Source of the DNA: Prorocentrum cordatum
Lineage: Eukaryota > Sar > Dinophyceae > Prorocentrales > Prorocentraceae
Direction: 5' to 3'
DNA length: 64,000 nucleotides
Assembly (NCBI GenBank): GCA_963575745.1
Contig: CAUYUJ010017806.1
Coordinates: 1-64,000 of the forward strand
Of the stretch, positions 37,393 through 46,911 are shown piece after piece. The notes beneath the pieces are model-generated. The model was not told the DNA's origin and made no database searches. It worked only from the letters and a program-made list of their open reading frames with translations. Positions within the stretch are counted from its first letter, which is position 1; every line of letters starts with the position of its first letter. The position numbers and the translations under genes are program-made.

Positions 37393-37680
37393 GTGTGTGT
37401 GAGTGTTTGTGTGTGCCCCCGTGTGTGTATGTGCATGTGTGATTGGTGTGCGTGTGCGCGTCCCTCTGTGTGCGTGTGAGATGTGCTGTGTGTTTGTGCG
37501 TGCGCGTTTGCGCGTGTGTGTCGACGTTTGCGTGTTGATGTGTTGCGTGTGCGTGTGTGTGTGTATGGGTGCGTGTGTGTGTGGAGCATGCTGGCGTATG
37601 TGTGCGTTCTTGTGTATGTATATGTGTTTGTATGTGTGTGTTCGTTTGTGCGTGCTTATGTGCGTATGCTCGTTTATGTA
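37188..37680 (+). repeat. Family B target box right half and TG-rich repeat
   Basis: The target GCCTCCCCCCT at 37188-37198 is followed by CCGGAGCGCCGGCGGGG, then TG/CG dinucleotide repeats with the GGAGCATGCTGGCGTATGTG piece near 37584. Open frames are Cys/Val-rich by-products. No gene seen. Confidence 0.8.
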
Positions 37681-37820
37681 AGTGCCTCTTTGCTATCCGG
37701 GTTTTGGACGCTACCAAGTGGACGCTTGGAAGTTTCCAGCGTCCAGCGCATCGTTTCAGCCTCGCAGAGGTCCCCGTGCGGCGTTCCGCGCTTGGCTTCG
37801 CTATACGGGTTTTGGACGGT

Positions 37821-37920
37821 GCGAGAATCGTGAACCGGCGGAGGTGGGCGTGTGCTCCTCACCACCCACCGCCGGCTTCTTATCTGAAACTCTCAGCTCT
37901 CCAAGGAGCTATCCGGGAAT
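37821..37920 (-). repeat. Inverted copy of a ~100-bp dispersed repeat
   Basis: The reverse complement reads ATTCCCGGATAGCTC...AAGAAGCCGG...CCGGTTCACGATTCTCGC and matches the forward copies at 38163-38262 and 45455-45554. It is the only satellite-associated piece seen in inverted orientation in the window. Confidence 0.7.
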
Positions 37921-37950
37921 TATATATTGTCAGGAAGATCTACGAGTCCC

Positions 37951-37984
37951 CCGGCGGTAAGAAAGGTTGACGACTTACCGCCGG
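37951..37984 (+). repeat. Hairpin box, intact
   Basis: CCGGCGGTAA and TTACCGCCGG arms; the loop differs from the consensus at one base (GACGAC instead of GACGGT region). Unoccupied. Confidence 0.85.
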
Positions 37985-39204
37985 CGCCCAGTAACTCGTA
38001 GAGCTTCCCTTAGCAAGTTATTGCTGGGAGCTTAACAGTACCTCGTAGATCCCTTCGGCAGCGATGAGCTAGAGGAATTCCGGCGCGGGGTGGAGCTAGT
38101 TGGCCACCCCGACCAGAACGGACAATGTCATAACTTTTGGTTTTTACGAATATTCGAAAGATATTCCCGGAGAGCTCGCTGAGAGCTAAATGGTTTAAGA
38201 ATAGAAGCCGGACGATGGTGGTGCCCGCCAGCAGCCCATCTTCGCCGGTTCACGATCCTCGCAGCGAATCGCCTGAGCCGGCAGCGCACATTCAAGAATT
38301 TGTTTGATCTAGTATTTTTTCCAGGCATATTCGATCTTATTCCCGCTCGCCATCTTGATCTCAGCTCGATCGAGTATCTTTTACTGCCAAAATGCGTCCC
38401 GGCGGGATCGGGCGTTTCGAGTCATCTTGATACGCGTTGTCGGTATTTTGTACTTAACTCGAGCTGTAGGGCAGCTACAGAGATGGTAAGCACACCTATC
38501 GCACTCAGAATCATTAGGCGCGTTCGTCTGTCGAGTTCTGAGGTCAGAACTCGGTCTGCTAGCCGAGCTAGGTCCGCAAACCTGTTCGTATTATTCCAGT
38601 CATCTTGACAGACACTCTCGGTTTTCTGTACTTAACTCGAGCTGTAGGACAGCTGCAGGGCCCAGTGTCACACGTTCATTGAATCGAGAGCTCTGAACTC
38701 GGTCTGCTGCCCGAACTAGGTTCGCGAAACTATTCGTATTGTTCGAATCATCTTGAGAAGTGCTCTCAAGTTTCTGCACTCGACTGGTGCTCGGGCAGTG
38801 CTACGGTGCTGCGGGTCACATATATCGATTTGTAGACATGAGGCGCGTTTCTCGGGCGATTCGAGAGCTCGCAACTCGGTCTGCTGCTCGAACTAGTTCC
38901 GCGAAACTATTCTATTATTCGAGTCGATACTGTCGGTTTTCTGCCCTCAGCTCGGGCTGTAAAAGGGCTGCAGAGTTGGGAATCACATGAGTGGATTCGC
39001 AGACATCAGACGCGCCCGCCTGTCGCATTCAGAGGTCTGAACTCGGTTTGATACTCGAACTTGGTTGCGAAACTGTTTGTTTTTTTGTTAGGGTCATCTT
39101 GAGAGGTCTGAAATCGCTTGGGCTGAAAAACTAGTCGTTCTTTGGAGTTTTTTTTTCCACGCTATATATGGTCAGGAAGCTCTACGAGTCCCCCGGCGGT
39201 AAGA

Positions 39205-39418
39205 TAGTATTTGATCTCCTTAATTCATCACTTCACATTTGACGTTGAGCATAAGACTCTTGTCATACCGCGGGTTGTACAAGCGTATTTCGGAGAGCTT
39301 AGGCTGTCGCCTTCCTGATCGTTAGGATCGGTGAGGCTTCGCCTGCTCCCTATACGTCCGCTTCCTTGCTTTCGACTAGGCTGGAAAGCCTGCACAGTCG
39401 ACCGCAAAGTCCGCAAAA
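39205..39418 (+). mobile_element. Family N retroelement, 3' end only
   Basis: About 214 bases nearly identical to the last 3' UTR bases of the family N copy ending at 42554, inserted in a hairpin box. The left flank is GGCGGTAAGA; the right end is CCGCAAAGTCCGCAAAA followed by AAGAAAGGTTGA and the right arm. Extreme 5' truncation is typical of target-primed reverse transcription. It contains the AGGC-TTC-GCCT stem-loop. Confidence 0.85.
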
Positions 39419-40746
39419 AAGAAAGGTTGACTGTTTACCGCCGGGCGGCGGACAATGTGGTAACTTTTGGCCGGCCGAGGCGGACAATGTGGTAACTTTT
39501 GGGTGGTTTTGCAATTTTTTGAAAGATATTTAACATTTATTTTCAGAACCTAGATTCTTTGCACATGTAATGGGTTAAGACGCGTCTGTCAATAAAATTT
39601 TCAGGTCCGTAGGTGGAGTATTTCTATCAAAACACTTGGAGCAAAACGTGATTTTTCGATTTTTTCGTCTCGCACTCCAGAAGCTTACTGCCTGTGTTCT
39701 GAGGAGCGCGGTGTGAGAAAAGAGCTCTACGAGGGTCCGGCGGTAACCTGGTTGACGGCTTACCGCCGGTTCGCAGTTGGCTAGAAAGGACCTTTTGCTG
39801 ACTTTTGGTCGGTTGAAAATTTTGTTCTCAAAATTTGACCATTCGTTAGAGCTCTAGTATTTTTTCCGTGCTATTCGATCTCATTTCCGCTCGCCATCTT
39901 GATCTCAGCTCGATCGGGTAACTTTGAAGGCCAAAAAGCAGGCAGGCGGGAACGGCCGTTTCGAGTCATCTTGACACGCGCTGTCGGTTTTCTCGAGATA
40001 ACTCGAGCTTCAGGACAACTACAGAGCTGGTCAGCAGCTAATGCATTCAGAATGATGAGGCGCGTTCGCCTGTTGAATCCAGAGGTCTGAACTCGGTCTG
40101 CTAGCCGAGCTAGGATCGGATACCTATTCGTACTATTCGAGTCGCAGACGCTCTGGGTTTTTCGTATTTAACTCGATATGTAGGGCAGCCACAGAGCTGA
40201 TAATCACAGAAATCGATTGAGAATTATCAGGCGCGTTCGTCTGTTGAATCAAGAGCTCTGAACTCGGCCTGCTCCCCGAGCTAGGTTCGCGAACCTATTG
40301 GTATTGTTCGAGTCATCTTGAGAAGTGCTCTCGGTTTTCTGTACTTAAATCGTGCTGGGGGAGGGCTACAGTGCTGCTGGTCACAGGAATCGATTTCGAG
40401 ACATCAGGCGCGTCCGTTCGTCGAACCGAGAGCTCGGAACTCGGTCTGCTGCTCGAACGAGATCCGCGAAACTGTTGTATTATTCGAGTCATCCTGAGAG
40501 GTACTCTCGGTTTTCTGCACTTAACTCAGGCTGTATGGGGGGCTGCAGAGCTGGTAATCACAGGAATCGATCCGCAGACATCAGACGCGTCCGCCTGTCG
40601 CATTCAGAGGTCTGAACTCGGTTTCGTACTCGAGCTCGATTGGAAAACTGTTCGTTTGTTTTGTTAGAGTCATCTTGAGAGGTCTATAATCGTTTGGGCT
40701 GAAAAACTAGTCGTTCTCTGAAATTCTTTTCCACATTATAGATTGT
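39419..40746 (+). repeat. Satellite block 2b
   Basis: Right arm of the interrupted box, a stretch with GTGGTAACTTTTGGGTGGTT shared with 61460 and 62895, a variant hairpin box (39737-39769), then about five satellite monomers up to the family N insertion. 40330-40640 is very similar to 480-780 at the far left of the window. No gene seen. Confidence 0.75.
39737..39769 (+). repeat. Hairpin box, variant loop
   Basis: The stem is identical to the consensus and the loop is CCTGGTTGACGGC (13 nt). This variant follows GAGCTCTACGAGGGT and resembles the one occupied by the family D element at 62501. Confidence 0.8.
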
Positions 40747-40752
40747 CAAGAA

Positions 40753-40784
40753 AGCCATTTCGGCTCAAGCCATTTCGGCTCAAG
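40753..40784 (+). other. Tandem dinoflagellate spliced-leader relics
   Basis: AGCCATTTCGGCTCAAG (40753-40769) followed at once by CCATTTCGGCTCAAG (40770-40784). The dinoflagellate leader ends AGCCATTTTGGCTCAAG; both copies share one T-to-C change. The second lacks the bases up to and including AG, as expected when a new leader is spliced to the AG inside an older leader. Confidence 0.8.
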
Positions 40785-40842
40785 AAAGCCATCGTGCAGT
40801 CAGGAGTCTTTGGTTCCTCATACTGTACACGGTGCTCTCACT

Positions 40843-41754
40843 ATGAGGGACGACGGCGGCGCCGCGTTGGCTGCTTCTCTTGTGGAGGCAGCGGTCCGCG
40901 CTGCTGTTCAGGCAGGTGCCCCGCGCAGGACTGTCGCAGCCGCCGCGGCTGCCGTGGCCTCGGTCATGGCGGCGACGCGGTGTGGCGTTGGTCCGGCGCA
41001 GGGCGCCCCTGATCCCGCTGCCGCCGGTTCGGCCGGATCCCGGCGGCAGCGGAGGAGGCTGAGGAAGAAAATTATGACGTGCAGGTCGGGGCAGGATGCT
41101 GTCCTTGGGGAGCCTGTCGGGCAGACCCTAAAGGCTGATCAGGATGTTGATCATGAGATATCTTGTTATCACACGTCCAGTGTTGATCACAGGCGAGTCC
41201 AGTTTGATGATCGGTCTTCAGTGGTTTCTTATGAGATTCCCCTTCAAGCAAGGCTGAGACCCATATCGATGAGGCCGAAGAAGAAAACTATGAGTTGCAG
41301 GTCGGGGCATGATGCTGTCCTTGGGGAGCCTGTAGGGCAGACCCTAAAGACTCAGCGTGTTGATCATGAAGTTGCGCACGTGGGTTCGCACGTTCCTGTT
41401 CTTGCTCAGACGGCAGCTGATGTGAAGATGTCGGAGTTGGAGATGGATAACGAGGATAACATGCGGTGCTTACTACTTCAGACGATGCATAAGATGGATG
41501 ACAATACTGAGAGGATCCAGGACGCCATAGTAGTTCAGGGTAGTAAAATCGATAATGTTCAGACCCAGGTACAGAAGCAGGGTAGTAAAATCGATAATGC
41601 TCAGACCCAGGTACAGAGACTTGAGGCCAGATACAATCAACTTGAGGCCTTCGTCCAGAGACTTCAGGGACTGGCGCGATCAGGTTCTGCGGCGAGTGCT
41701 GCGTCTACGAGGCCTGTGTTTACGAGACCTGCTAATACTATACATTATACCTGA
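40843..41754 (+). CDS. Family N ORF1-like coiled-coil protein (full copy)
   Basis: 303 residues from the ATG at 40843, the first ATG after the spliced-leader relics, which supports the start. Same plan as the protein at 2050: Ala-rich N-terminus, RRQRRRLRKK basic patch, two CRSGxDAVLGEPVGQTLK blocks, and a C-terminal coiled coil. It lacks about 13 residues between the blocks that the 2050 copy has. It has an extra QKQGSKIDNAQTQVQ segment in the coiled coil, a duplication of QGSKIDNVQTQVQ. No enzymatic motif. Likely RNA-binding/oligomerising by analogy with LINE ORF1, not shown. Confidence 0.7.
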   Translation: MRDDGGAALAASLVEAAVRAAVQAGAPRRTVAAAAAAVASVMAATRCGVGPAQGAPDPAAAGSAGSRRQRRRLRKKIMTCRSGQDAVLGEPVGQTLKADQDVDHEISCYHTSSVDHRRVQFDDRSSVVSYEIPLQARLRPISMRPKKKTMSCRSGHDAVLGEPVGQTLKTQRVDHEVAHVGSHVPVLAQTAADVKMSELEMDNEDNMRCLLLQTMHKMDDNTERIQDAIVVQGSKIDNVQTQVQKQGSKIDNAQTQVQRLEARYNQLEAFVQRLQGLARSGSAASAASTRPVFTRPANTIHYT

Positions 41755-42562
41755 GTATATGCTGCCTGCCGCCGCCTCTCTGTGTTGCTGGCTTGTATTG
41801 TGTCACGTGCTTGTTCAGTGAGACGAGTTTGAACTTTTGTGACTTGTAATTGCGTTGCTTTCTTCATGCTTGTGTGTTCATGCATGCACGCGTGTCGAAT
41901 AAGAGCTTCGCTTGATGGCCACTTGTTGCATGCATTAATGATTGAGATCGCCTCGCGTGGTCTCTTTGTTTGTTATTGGGACTGCCTCGTGTGGTTATTC
42001 AGTGCATCTTTATTCAGTGCAGCCATGGCTGTAATGCTTGTATATCATTTGTTCTTCTTTTCCTCACTTTATCTCTCATTGAGCTCTAACAATTCAGTGT
42101 GTGCATGTTCAGTCCCTGGCCAGGTCTCCTGGCTCTCTTGTCGCAGTCTTAGTCTTGCCTCTTCAGTGTTCTCACTGTTGTAGGGTTTAATTTTAGTTCC
42201 GCCTCATCAGTTTCATTTGACACGTTTGATCGCCTTGAGTGGTCTCCAATTGATTTGTTTTGCTGGGTGCTTCCTTCACTTTCTTGATCGTTCCGACGTG
42301 CCTGTTGATTGAGACGTACTGTGGCCTCAAAGAGGTTCGATAGTATTTGATCTCCTTAATTCATCACTTCACATTTGACGTTGAGCATAAGACTCTTGTC
42401 ATACCGCGGGTTGTACAAGCGTATTTCGGAGAGCTTAGGCTGTCGTCTTCCTGATCGTCAGGATCGGTGAGGCTTCGCCTGCTCCCTATACGTCCGCGTC
42501 TTTACTTCCGACTAGGCTGGAAAGCCTGCACAGTCGACCGCAAAGTCCGCAAAAAAGAAAGG
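41755..42562 (+). promoter_or_regulatory. Long 3' UTR of family N copy and re-used target
   Basis: T-rich untranslated sequence with AGAGCTTCGCTT (about 41907), CCTGATCGTCAGG (about 42451) and AGGC-TTC-GCCT (about 42472) small hairpins. It ends at the target AAGAAAGG, which also forms the left flank of the family C LINE. A 114-codon open frame at 41839 has no similarity to anything in the window and is not called. Confidence 0.6.
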
Positions 42563-44838
42563 GTTCGCCCTTGTGCTTGCAGAATAGCATAACTCGCTGG
42601 TTCTCGGCGTGTGTGGTCATCCTGGTTGAGCAGCACGTGGAGGCGTCTAAGCTATTTCATCCTCTGGGCCTCTATGGGTTCCGCCAGGGTCACAGCACAT
42701 CTCATATCACGAGTAGCCTTAGTAATATGTGTATGCACGGGGACAAGTGGGGAAAGCGAGAGTGTCTGTACGTTGCGGACATGGACATATACCAGGCCTT
42801 TGACAACTGCACGATACAGAACGTTCATAAGGGTCTAGAGCATGCACGTGTCCCTGCATATTTACAGCACGCGTTTCTGGATCCGTTATCGCATAGCACG
42901 GGCTGCCTCTACTATGATGGGTTGGAGATTGATAACATCCAGTGGGACACCTGTATTAGGACTGGAGGCCCAGAAGGGCCCTTGGGCTTTAACCTCATTA
43001 TTGCTGCCATGTGGGGTGACGTTATCCATAATTGGGACGTTCAGGGCCTGGGGTATGCGGTAGATTTCGGTACGGAGCATCGGTCGGTGGTGAATCATTT
43101 TATCTGGGCAGATAACGTGTACCTCGTCAGCCGTAGCCGTGAGGAGCTTACTCGAATGGTAAGAGATTTGACACTTCCACTTTACAGCTTCTCGATGCGA
43201 TGGAAACCCACATCGCTGAAGTACATGGTGTGTGGAGCTCCCGCTGTCTTGGATGAGGACGGGAATATTCCACGTTCGATGGATCTGAAAATCCCGATTT
43301 TCTCTGATGCATGTGGTGGGAGGAATGCAGTGCAGCAGATTGATGAGTTATGTTACCGTCGGGTCGTTTCTATGGACGTACTGGGCACGCAGCTGCATAG
43401 TGAATATAACTGTTCTGTACATCGTGATGTATCTTTTCGCCTGGACTGTGCTCGCCGTGCATTTTACTCCCAGGCAGGGTATTTCAGGTCGCATTGTATC
43501 CCCCTCAAGGATAAGCTTCGGAGATACCAGGATAGAGTCCAGAGCTTGGCTCTGTACGGTATGGAGACCACCACTGCAGATTCTCATACTCTTTCGTTTC
43601 TCCATTCCTTCGAAGGGAAGTGCCTGAAGATGATGATCTCGTCTCGGAAAGGGCCGACGGAAACGGAGCAAGCTTATCAGGAAAGGAGGTATCATGTTGC
43701 ACGGGATCGTTTCTTGAAGGCTGGGTACTCCTCTCTTGTCCAGCGTTATCTGATGTTGCACTGGAATTTCGCAAAAGACATTGCAAGTTTCGCAAATAGC
43801 ATGATTGTTGAGAAAGTGATCGACTTGAAGGCGGCGGAGAGGACATGGCGCGATTCCCGTATGGCGTGTTTGTGTTTTGGACCGTACACTGATCGCAATC
43901 GCACACTTATGAGTGAGACGATGAGACACTTTGGCAACTGGTCGGAGGCTTCTTCCTACAAACGTCGCTGTCGAGGGACGGAGAGCATTGGCCAGAGATC
44001 ATGGCAATATACATTAGCTGAGTTTTTCGGAGATGATTGGTGGGTTCAGTTCACAGGCTCCCAGCTTGGATTTATGCAATATGTCACGCACCTTTGTACA
44101 CAGAGCATGCTTCGATGTTTCCAGGAGGTGTCGACGTGTGGACCTGTGAGTTCGCCCGCCTATTTGGCGCCCTCAGAGCATGGTGAAATTCAGGTGAGCA
44201 CGGATGATAGTCCGATGGCTGCTGAGAAACTTGCAAAGCGCATCGCCCTTCATAATATGAAAGCAACTCGTTGGAACCTGGAGGCCCCTGGAATCCCTCT
44301 GGAGGTGGTGGGTGACTCGCTCCTCGTGGTTAGCTGGGCTACGGGACGGTGGCGTGCAGATAATAGATCATATGCTGATAGAATATCGAAAATAATCAAT
44401 ACGCTTGATGGGCTTTGTAGCAGCTATAATATACGACCTCCAGCGGCGGGGATGGATCTAGTTCGTCATGATTTTCGGGAGTGGAATACTCGAGCCGACG
44501 TCCTTACACACCAGGCCCGAGAGGGCCAGATATTTAGTTCAGAATGTAGTCCGTATACACATGATTATGAGACAGAATTTTACGTTGCTGCTGCTATTCG
44601 GGCTGGTTTCGATGGCGGCGTGTCGTCTGAGGGATGTGGGTGCGGTTGCTGGATAGACATAGGCCTCAAACCACGGTATTGGGATCGACGGGACCCCGCT
44701 CAGCTGATATGGAAGTCAGTTTTTGAGAGGGCTTGGCTTATTTGTCCAACTACAACTGTTACTGATACAGAACTCAGTGCTTTGGAGTGCATCGTGACTG
44801 CGCTCCCACAGGCAGCTCTATGGTTACCACAGACTTGA
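42562..44838 (+). CDS. Family C LINE ORF2, truncated: reverse transcriptase and permuted RNase H
   Basis: The element frame begins in the fingers of the reverse transcriptase (PLCLQNSITRWFSACVV, like LLCIQNALSKLYSMCVV in family B). The endonuclease is missing. Motif A VADMDIYQAFDNC, motif B RTGGPEGPLGFNL, motif C FIWADNVYLV (ADN at 43108-43116), then MRWKPTSLKYMVCG. Thumb: LRRYQDRVQSLALYGMET and FEGKCLKMMI. RNase H blocks in permuted order: EVVGDSLLVVSWATGRW (about 44302), HDFREWNTRADVLTHQAR (about 44467), AGFDGGVSSEGCGCG (about 44602), TVTDTELSALE (about 44758). No internal stop; TGA at 44836. TTG at 42571 is merely an alternative start, as the true N-terminus is lost. The 755 codons are intact but cannot nick DNA on their own. 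Confidence 0.85.
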   Translation, partial: GSPLCLQNSITRWFSACVVILVEQHVEASKLFHPLGLYGFRQGHSTSHITSSLSNMCMHGDKWGKRECLYVADMDIYQAFDNCTIQNVHKGLEHARVPAYLQHAFLDPLSHSTGCLYYDGLEIDNIQWDTCIRTGGPEGPLGFNLIIAAMWGDVIHNWDVQGLGYAVDFGTEHRSVVNHFIWADNVYLVSRSREELTRMVRDLTLPLYSFSMRWKPTSLKYMVCGAPAVLDEDGNIPRSMDLKIPIFSDACGGRNAVQQIDELCYRRVVSMDVLGTQLHSEYNCSVHRDVSFRLDCARRAFYSQAGYFRSHCIPLKDKLRRYQDRVQSLALYGMETTTADSHTLSFLHSFEGKCLKMMISSRKGPTETEQAYQERRYHVARDRFLKAGYSSLVQRYLMLHWNFAKDIASFANSMIVEKVIDLKAAERTWRDSRMACLCFGPYTDRNRTLMSETMRHFGNWSEASSYKRRCRGTESIGQRSWQYTLAEFFGDDWWVQFTGSQLGFMQYVTHLCTQSMLRCFQEVSTCGPVSSPAYLAPSEHGEIQVSTDDSPMAAEKLAKRIALHNMKATRWNLEAPGIPLEVVGDSLLVVSWATGRWRADNRSYADRISKIINTLDGLCSSYNIRPPAAGMDLVRHDFREWNTRADVLTHQAREGQIFSSECSPYTHDYETEFYVAAAIRAGFDGGVSSEGCGCGCWIDIGLKPRYWDRRDPAQLIWKSVFERAWLICPTTTVTDTELSALECIVTALPQAALWLPQT

Positions 44839-45121
44839 TAGTTGCAGTTTCTCAATTCGTTGTTTCTTTCCCTTACTATGATATACTCAGCTTCGCTGAG
44901 AGTTCTCATTTCTCTTGCATGTTTAGTTGACTGCATTTTGATTCATTTCTGTGTGCGTTTGCTCGTTCGCTCATATTTTGTGATTGATGATTCATCGCAG
45001 CTTCGCTGCTTCTGGGTTGTCTTGACTTTATGTTCGAATAAGAGCTTTCGCTTCCTGAAGACACCTGACCTCGTGCTTGCTCGTGGCCCTAGGGCCAGTA
45101 GGAGCCTCGCAAAGCCGCAAA
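42563..45121 (+). mobile_element. Family C LINE (5' truncated), inserted at the end of a family N element
   Basis: The left flank is the N element's tail plus AAGAAAGG (42555-42562). The right flank is AAGAAAGGTTGACGG and the right arm of the hairpin box (45122-45145). So the box was first taken by N and the same position was then taken by C. The 3' end GCCTCGCAAAGCCGCAAAA resembles the N end CCGCAAAGTCCGCAAAA, suggesting that C machinery mobilises N. Confidence 0.85.
44839..45121 (+). promoter_or_regulatory. 3' UTR of family C LINE
   Basis: Contains CTCAGC-TTC-GCTGAG (about 44888), GCAGC-TTC-GCTGC (about 44997), AGAGCTTTCGCTT (about 45044) and the palindrome TGGCCCTAGGGCCA (about 45083), then CGCAAAGCCGCAAAA. 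The GC-TTC-GC loops match those in families B and N although the stems differ. Confidence 0.6.
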
Positions 45122-45613
45122 AAGAAAGGTTGACGGTTTACCGCCGGCGCCCAGTTCTGAAGTGAGAGCCGAAAAAATTGAAAAATGATGATTTTTCGGT
45201 TTTCATTCAGTGGGTTCCTTCAAGTGTTTCGATAGTGATACTGGAGCTAGAGCCATAGAAAGTTTACCAGCAGGTGCGCCATAGCTTACTACAGGGAATG
45301 AGAATCTCACTTCTAAAAACGAACTTCAAAATTTTGGATAAAGTGGAAACACCGACCCCAGGTTACCACATTCTCTCTTTTCGTCGGGCCGGCCAACTAG
45401 CTTCACCCTGCGCCCGAATTCCTCTTAGCTCTTCGCCGAAGAGCTCTACGAGGTATTCCCGGAAAGCTCGCTGAGAGCTAGAGGGTTTAAGATAAGAAGC
45501 CGGCCGTTGGAGGAGCCCGCCAGCAGCCCATCTTCGCCGCCCCGGAATTCTCGCAGCGGTTCGTTCGAGCCGGCAGCTGGTCCGGGGGGGCTTCCGGCAA
45601 GCTTCCACCCGAG

Positions 45614-45629
45614 CCTGCACGCGTGCAGG
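45614..45629 (+). repeat. 16-bp perfect palindrome
   Basis: CCTGCACGCGTGCAGG, flanked by TTCCA on the left (45603) and TGGAA on the right (about 45636), so it can extend to a longer imperfect hairpin. A related hairpin is at 46874. Confidence 0.8.
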
Positions 45630-46873
45630 CACAAATGGAAGCGTTTCTGGCAGTACTCCGCAGCGCTGCAGGGGAGCGTTCCAGAGGGCCAGAAAAGCTT
45701 TGCGAGAGCGTTGCACGGCTCGCCGGGAAAGCTTTCTGGTGTGTTTGCCCTATGCTCTTTGGGTTTTGGGCGCTACCAAGTAACTCGTAGAGCTTCCCTT
45801 AGCAAGTTATTGCTGGAAGCTTAAGTGTAATTCCGGGGCGCTGGAGAGCTAGTTGGCCAGAAAAATATCGACGTTTGGTGACTTTTGGTCGGTTGAAAAT
45901 TTTGTTCTCAAAATTTGAACATTCGTTAGAGCTCTAGTATTTTTTCCATGATATTCGATCCATTCCCGCTTGCCATCTTGATCTCAGCTCGACCGGGAAG
46001 CTTTTACTGCCAAAAAGCAGGCAGGCGGGATCGTTGACGGTTTTCTCAAGATAACTCGAGCTTCAGGGCAGCTACAGAGCTGATAAGCACAGCTAATCGA
46101 TTCAGAATAATCAGGCGCGTTCGCTTGTTGAACCCAGACGTCTGAACTCGGTCTGCTAGCCGAGCTAGGTCCGCAAACCTATTCGTATTATTCGAGTCAA
46201 CTTGACAGACGCTCTCGGTTTTTAACTCGAGCTACAGGACAGCTACAGAGCTGATACCTACATAATCTAATTCAGAATCAACAGTGGCCGTTCTCTGTTG
46301 ACTCTAGAGCTCTGAACTTGGTCTCCTGCCCGATCTAGAATCGCGAAACTATTTGTATTGTTCGAGTCATCTTGAGAGATGCTGTCGGTTCTCTGCATTT
46401 AGTTCGGCCTGTAGGGGGCTGCGTGGCTGGTAATCACTGGAATCGAATTGTAGACATCAGACGCGTCCGCCTTCCGAACTCAGAGCTCCGAACTCTGTCT
46501 GCTGCCCAAACTGGGTCCGCGAAGCTATTCGTATTGCTCGAGTCATCCTGAGAGGTGCTGTCGGTTTTCTGCACTTAACTCGGGGTAGGGGGAGCTGCAG
46601 GGCTGGTAATCACAGAAATCGATTCAGAGACATCAGACGCGTCCGCCTGTCGCATGCAGCAGAGGTCTGAAATTGCTTGGGCCGAAAAACTTTTTTTTCC
46701 CCGGATTTTTTTTCGGCACTATATGTTCTCAGGAAGCTCTACGGCGGTAACAAAGGTTGACGGTTAGAAGCCGGATGGTGGTGGTGCCCGCCAGGAGCTC
46801 CTCCGCGGCGCTCCATAATCCCCGCAGCAGTTCGTTCGACCCGGCAACGTGTCCGGGAGAGCTTCCGGCAAGC

Positions 46874-46911
46874 TTCCACGCGTGCCTGCATGCGTGCAGG
46901 CACGCATGGAA
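46874..46911 (+). repeat. Long imperfect hairpin
   Basis: Arms CGTGCCTGCA and TGCAGGCACG (46881-46890, 46895-46904) around TGCG, with outer TTCCA/TGGAA. Core sequences differ from the copy at 45614 while both remain self-complementary. Confidence 0.75.

Larger units (their letters stand above)
37681..39204 (+). repeat. Satellite block 2a with mixed repeat pieces
   Basis: Starts with CTATCCGGGTTTTGGACG pieces, then an inverted copy (37821-37920) of a ~100-bp repeat found forward at 38163-38262 and 45455-45554. A hairpin box (37951-37984), a GAGCTAGAGGAATTCCGGCG-type repeat (38070) and about four satellite monomers (38400-39160) follow. At 39201 the next hairpin box is interrupted by a family N fragment. 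No gene seen. Confidence 0.75.
40747..42554 (+). mobile_element. Family N retroelement, copy with spliced-leader relics
   Basis: The longest N copy: two spliced-leader relics, a 5' leader, an ORF1-like gene and a long 3' UTR (41755-42554). That UTR includes about 480 bases (41830-42310) absent from the other copies. It ends CCGCAAAGTCCGCAAAA followed by AAGAAAGG (42555-42562), where the family C LINE starts. The left junction lies in ATTGTCA, about 22 bases upstream of where the box would begin. Confidence 0.8.

Noticed and set aside
41839-42183. 114-codon ORF in the family N 3' UTR
   Set aside because: Hydrophobic but unsupported: absent from the other N copies, no similarity in the window, T-rich UTR-like composition.
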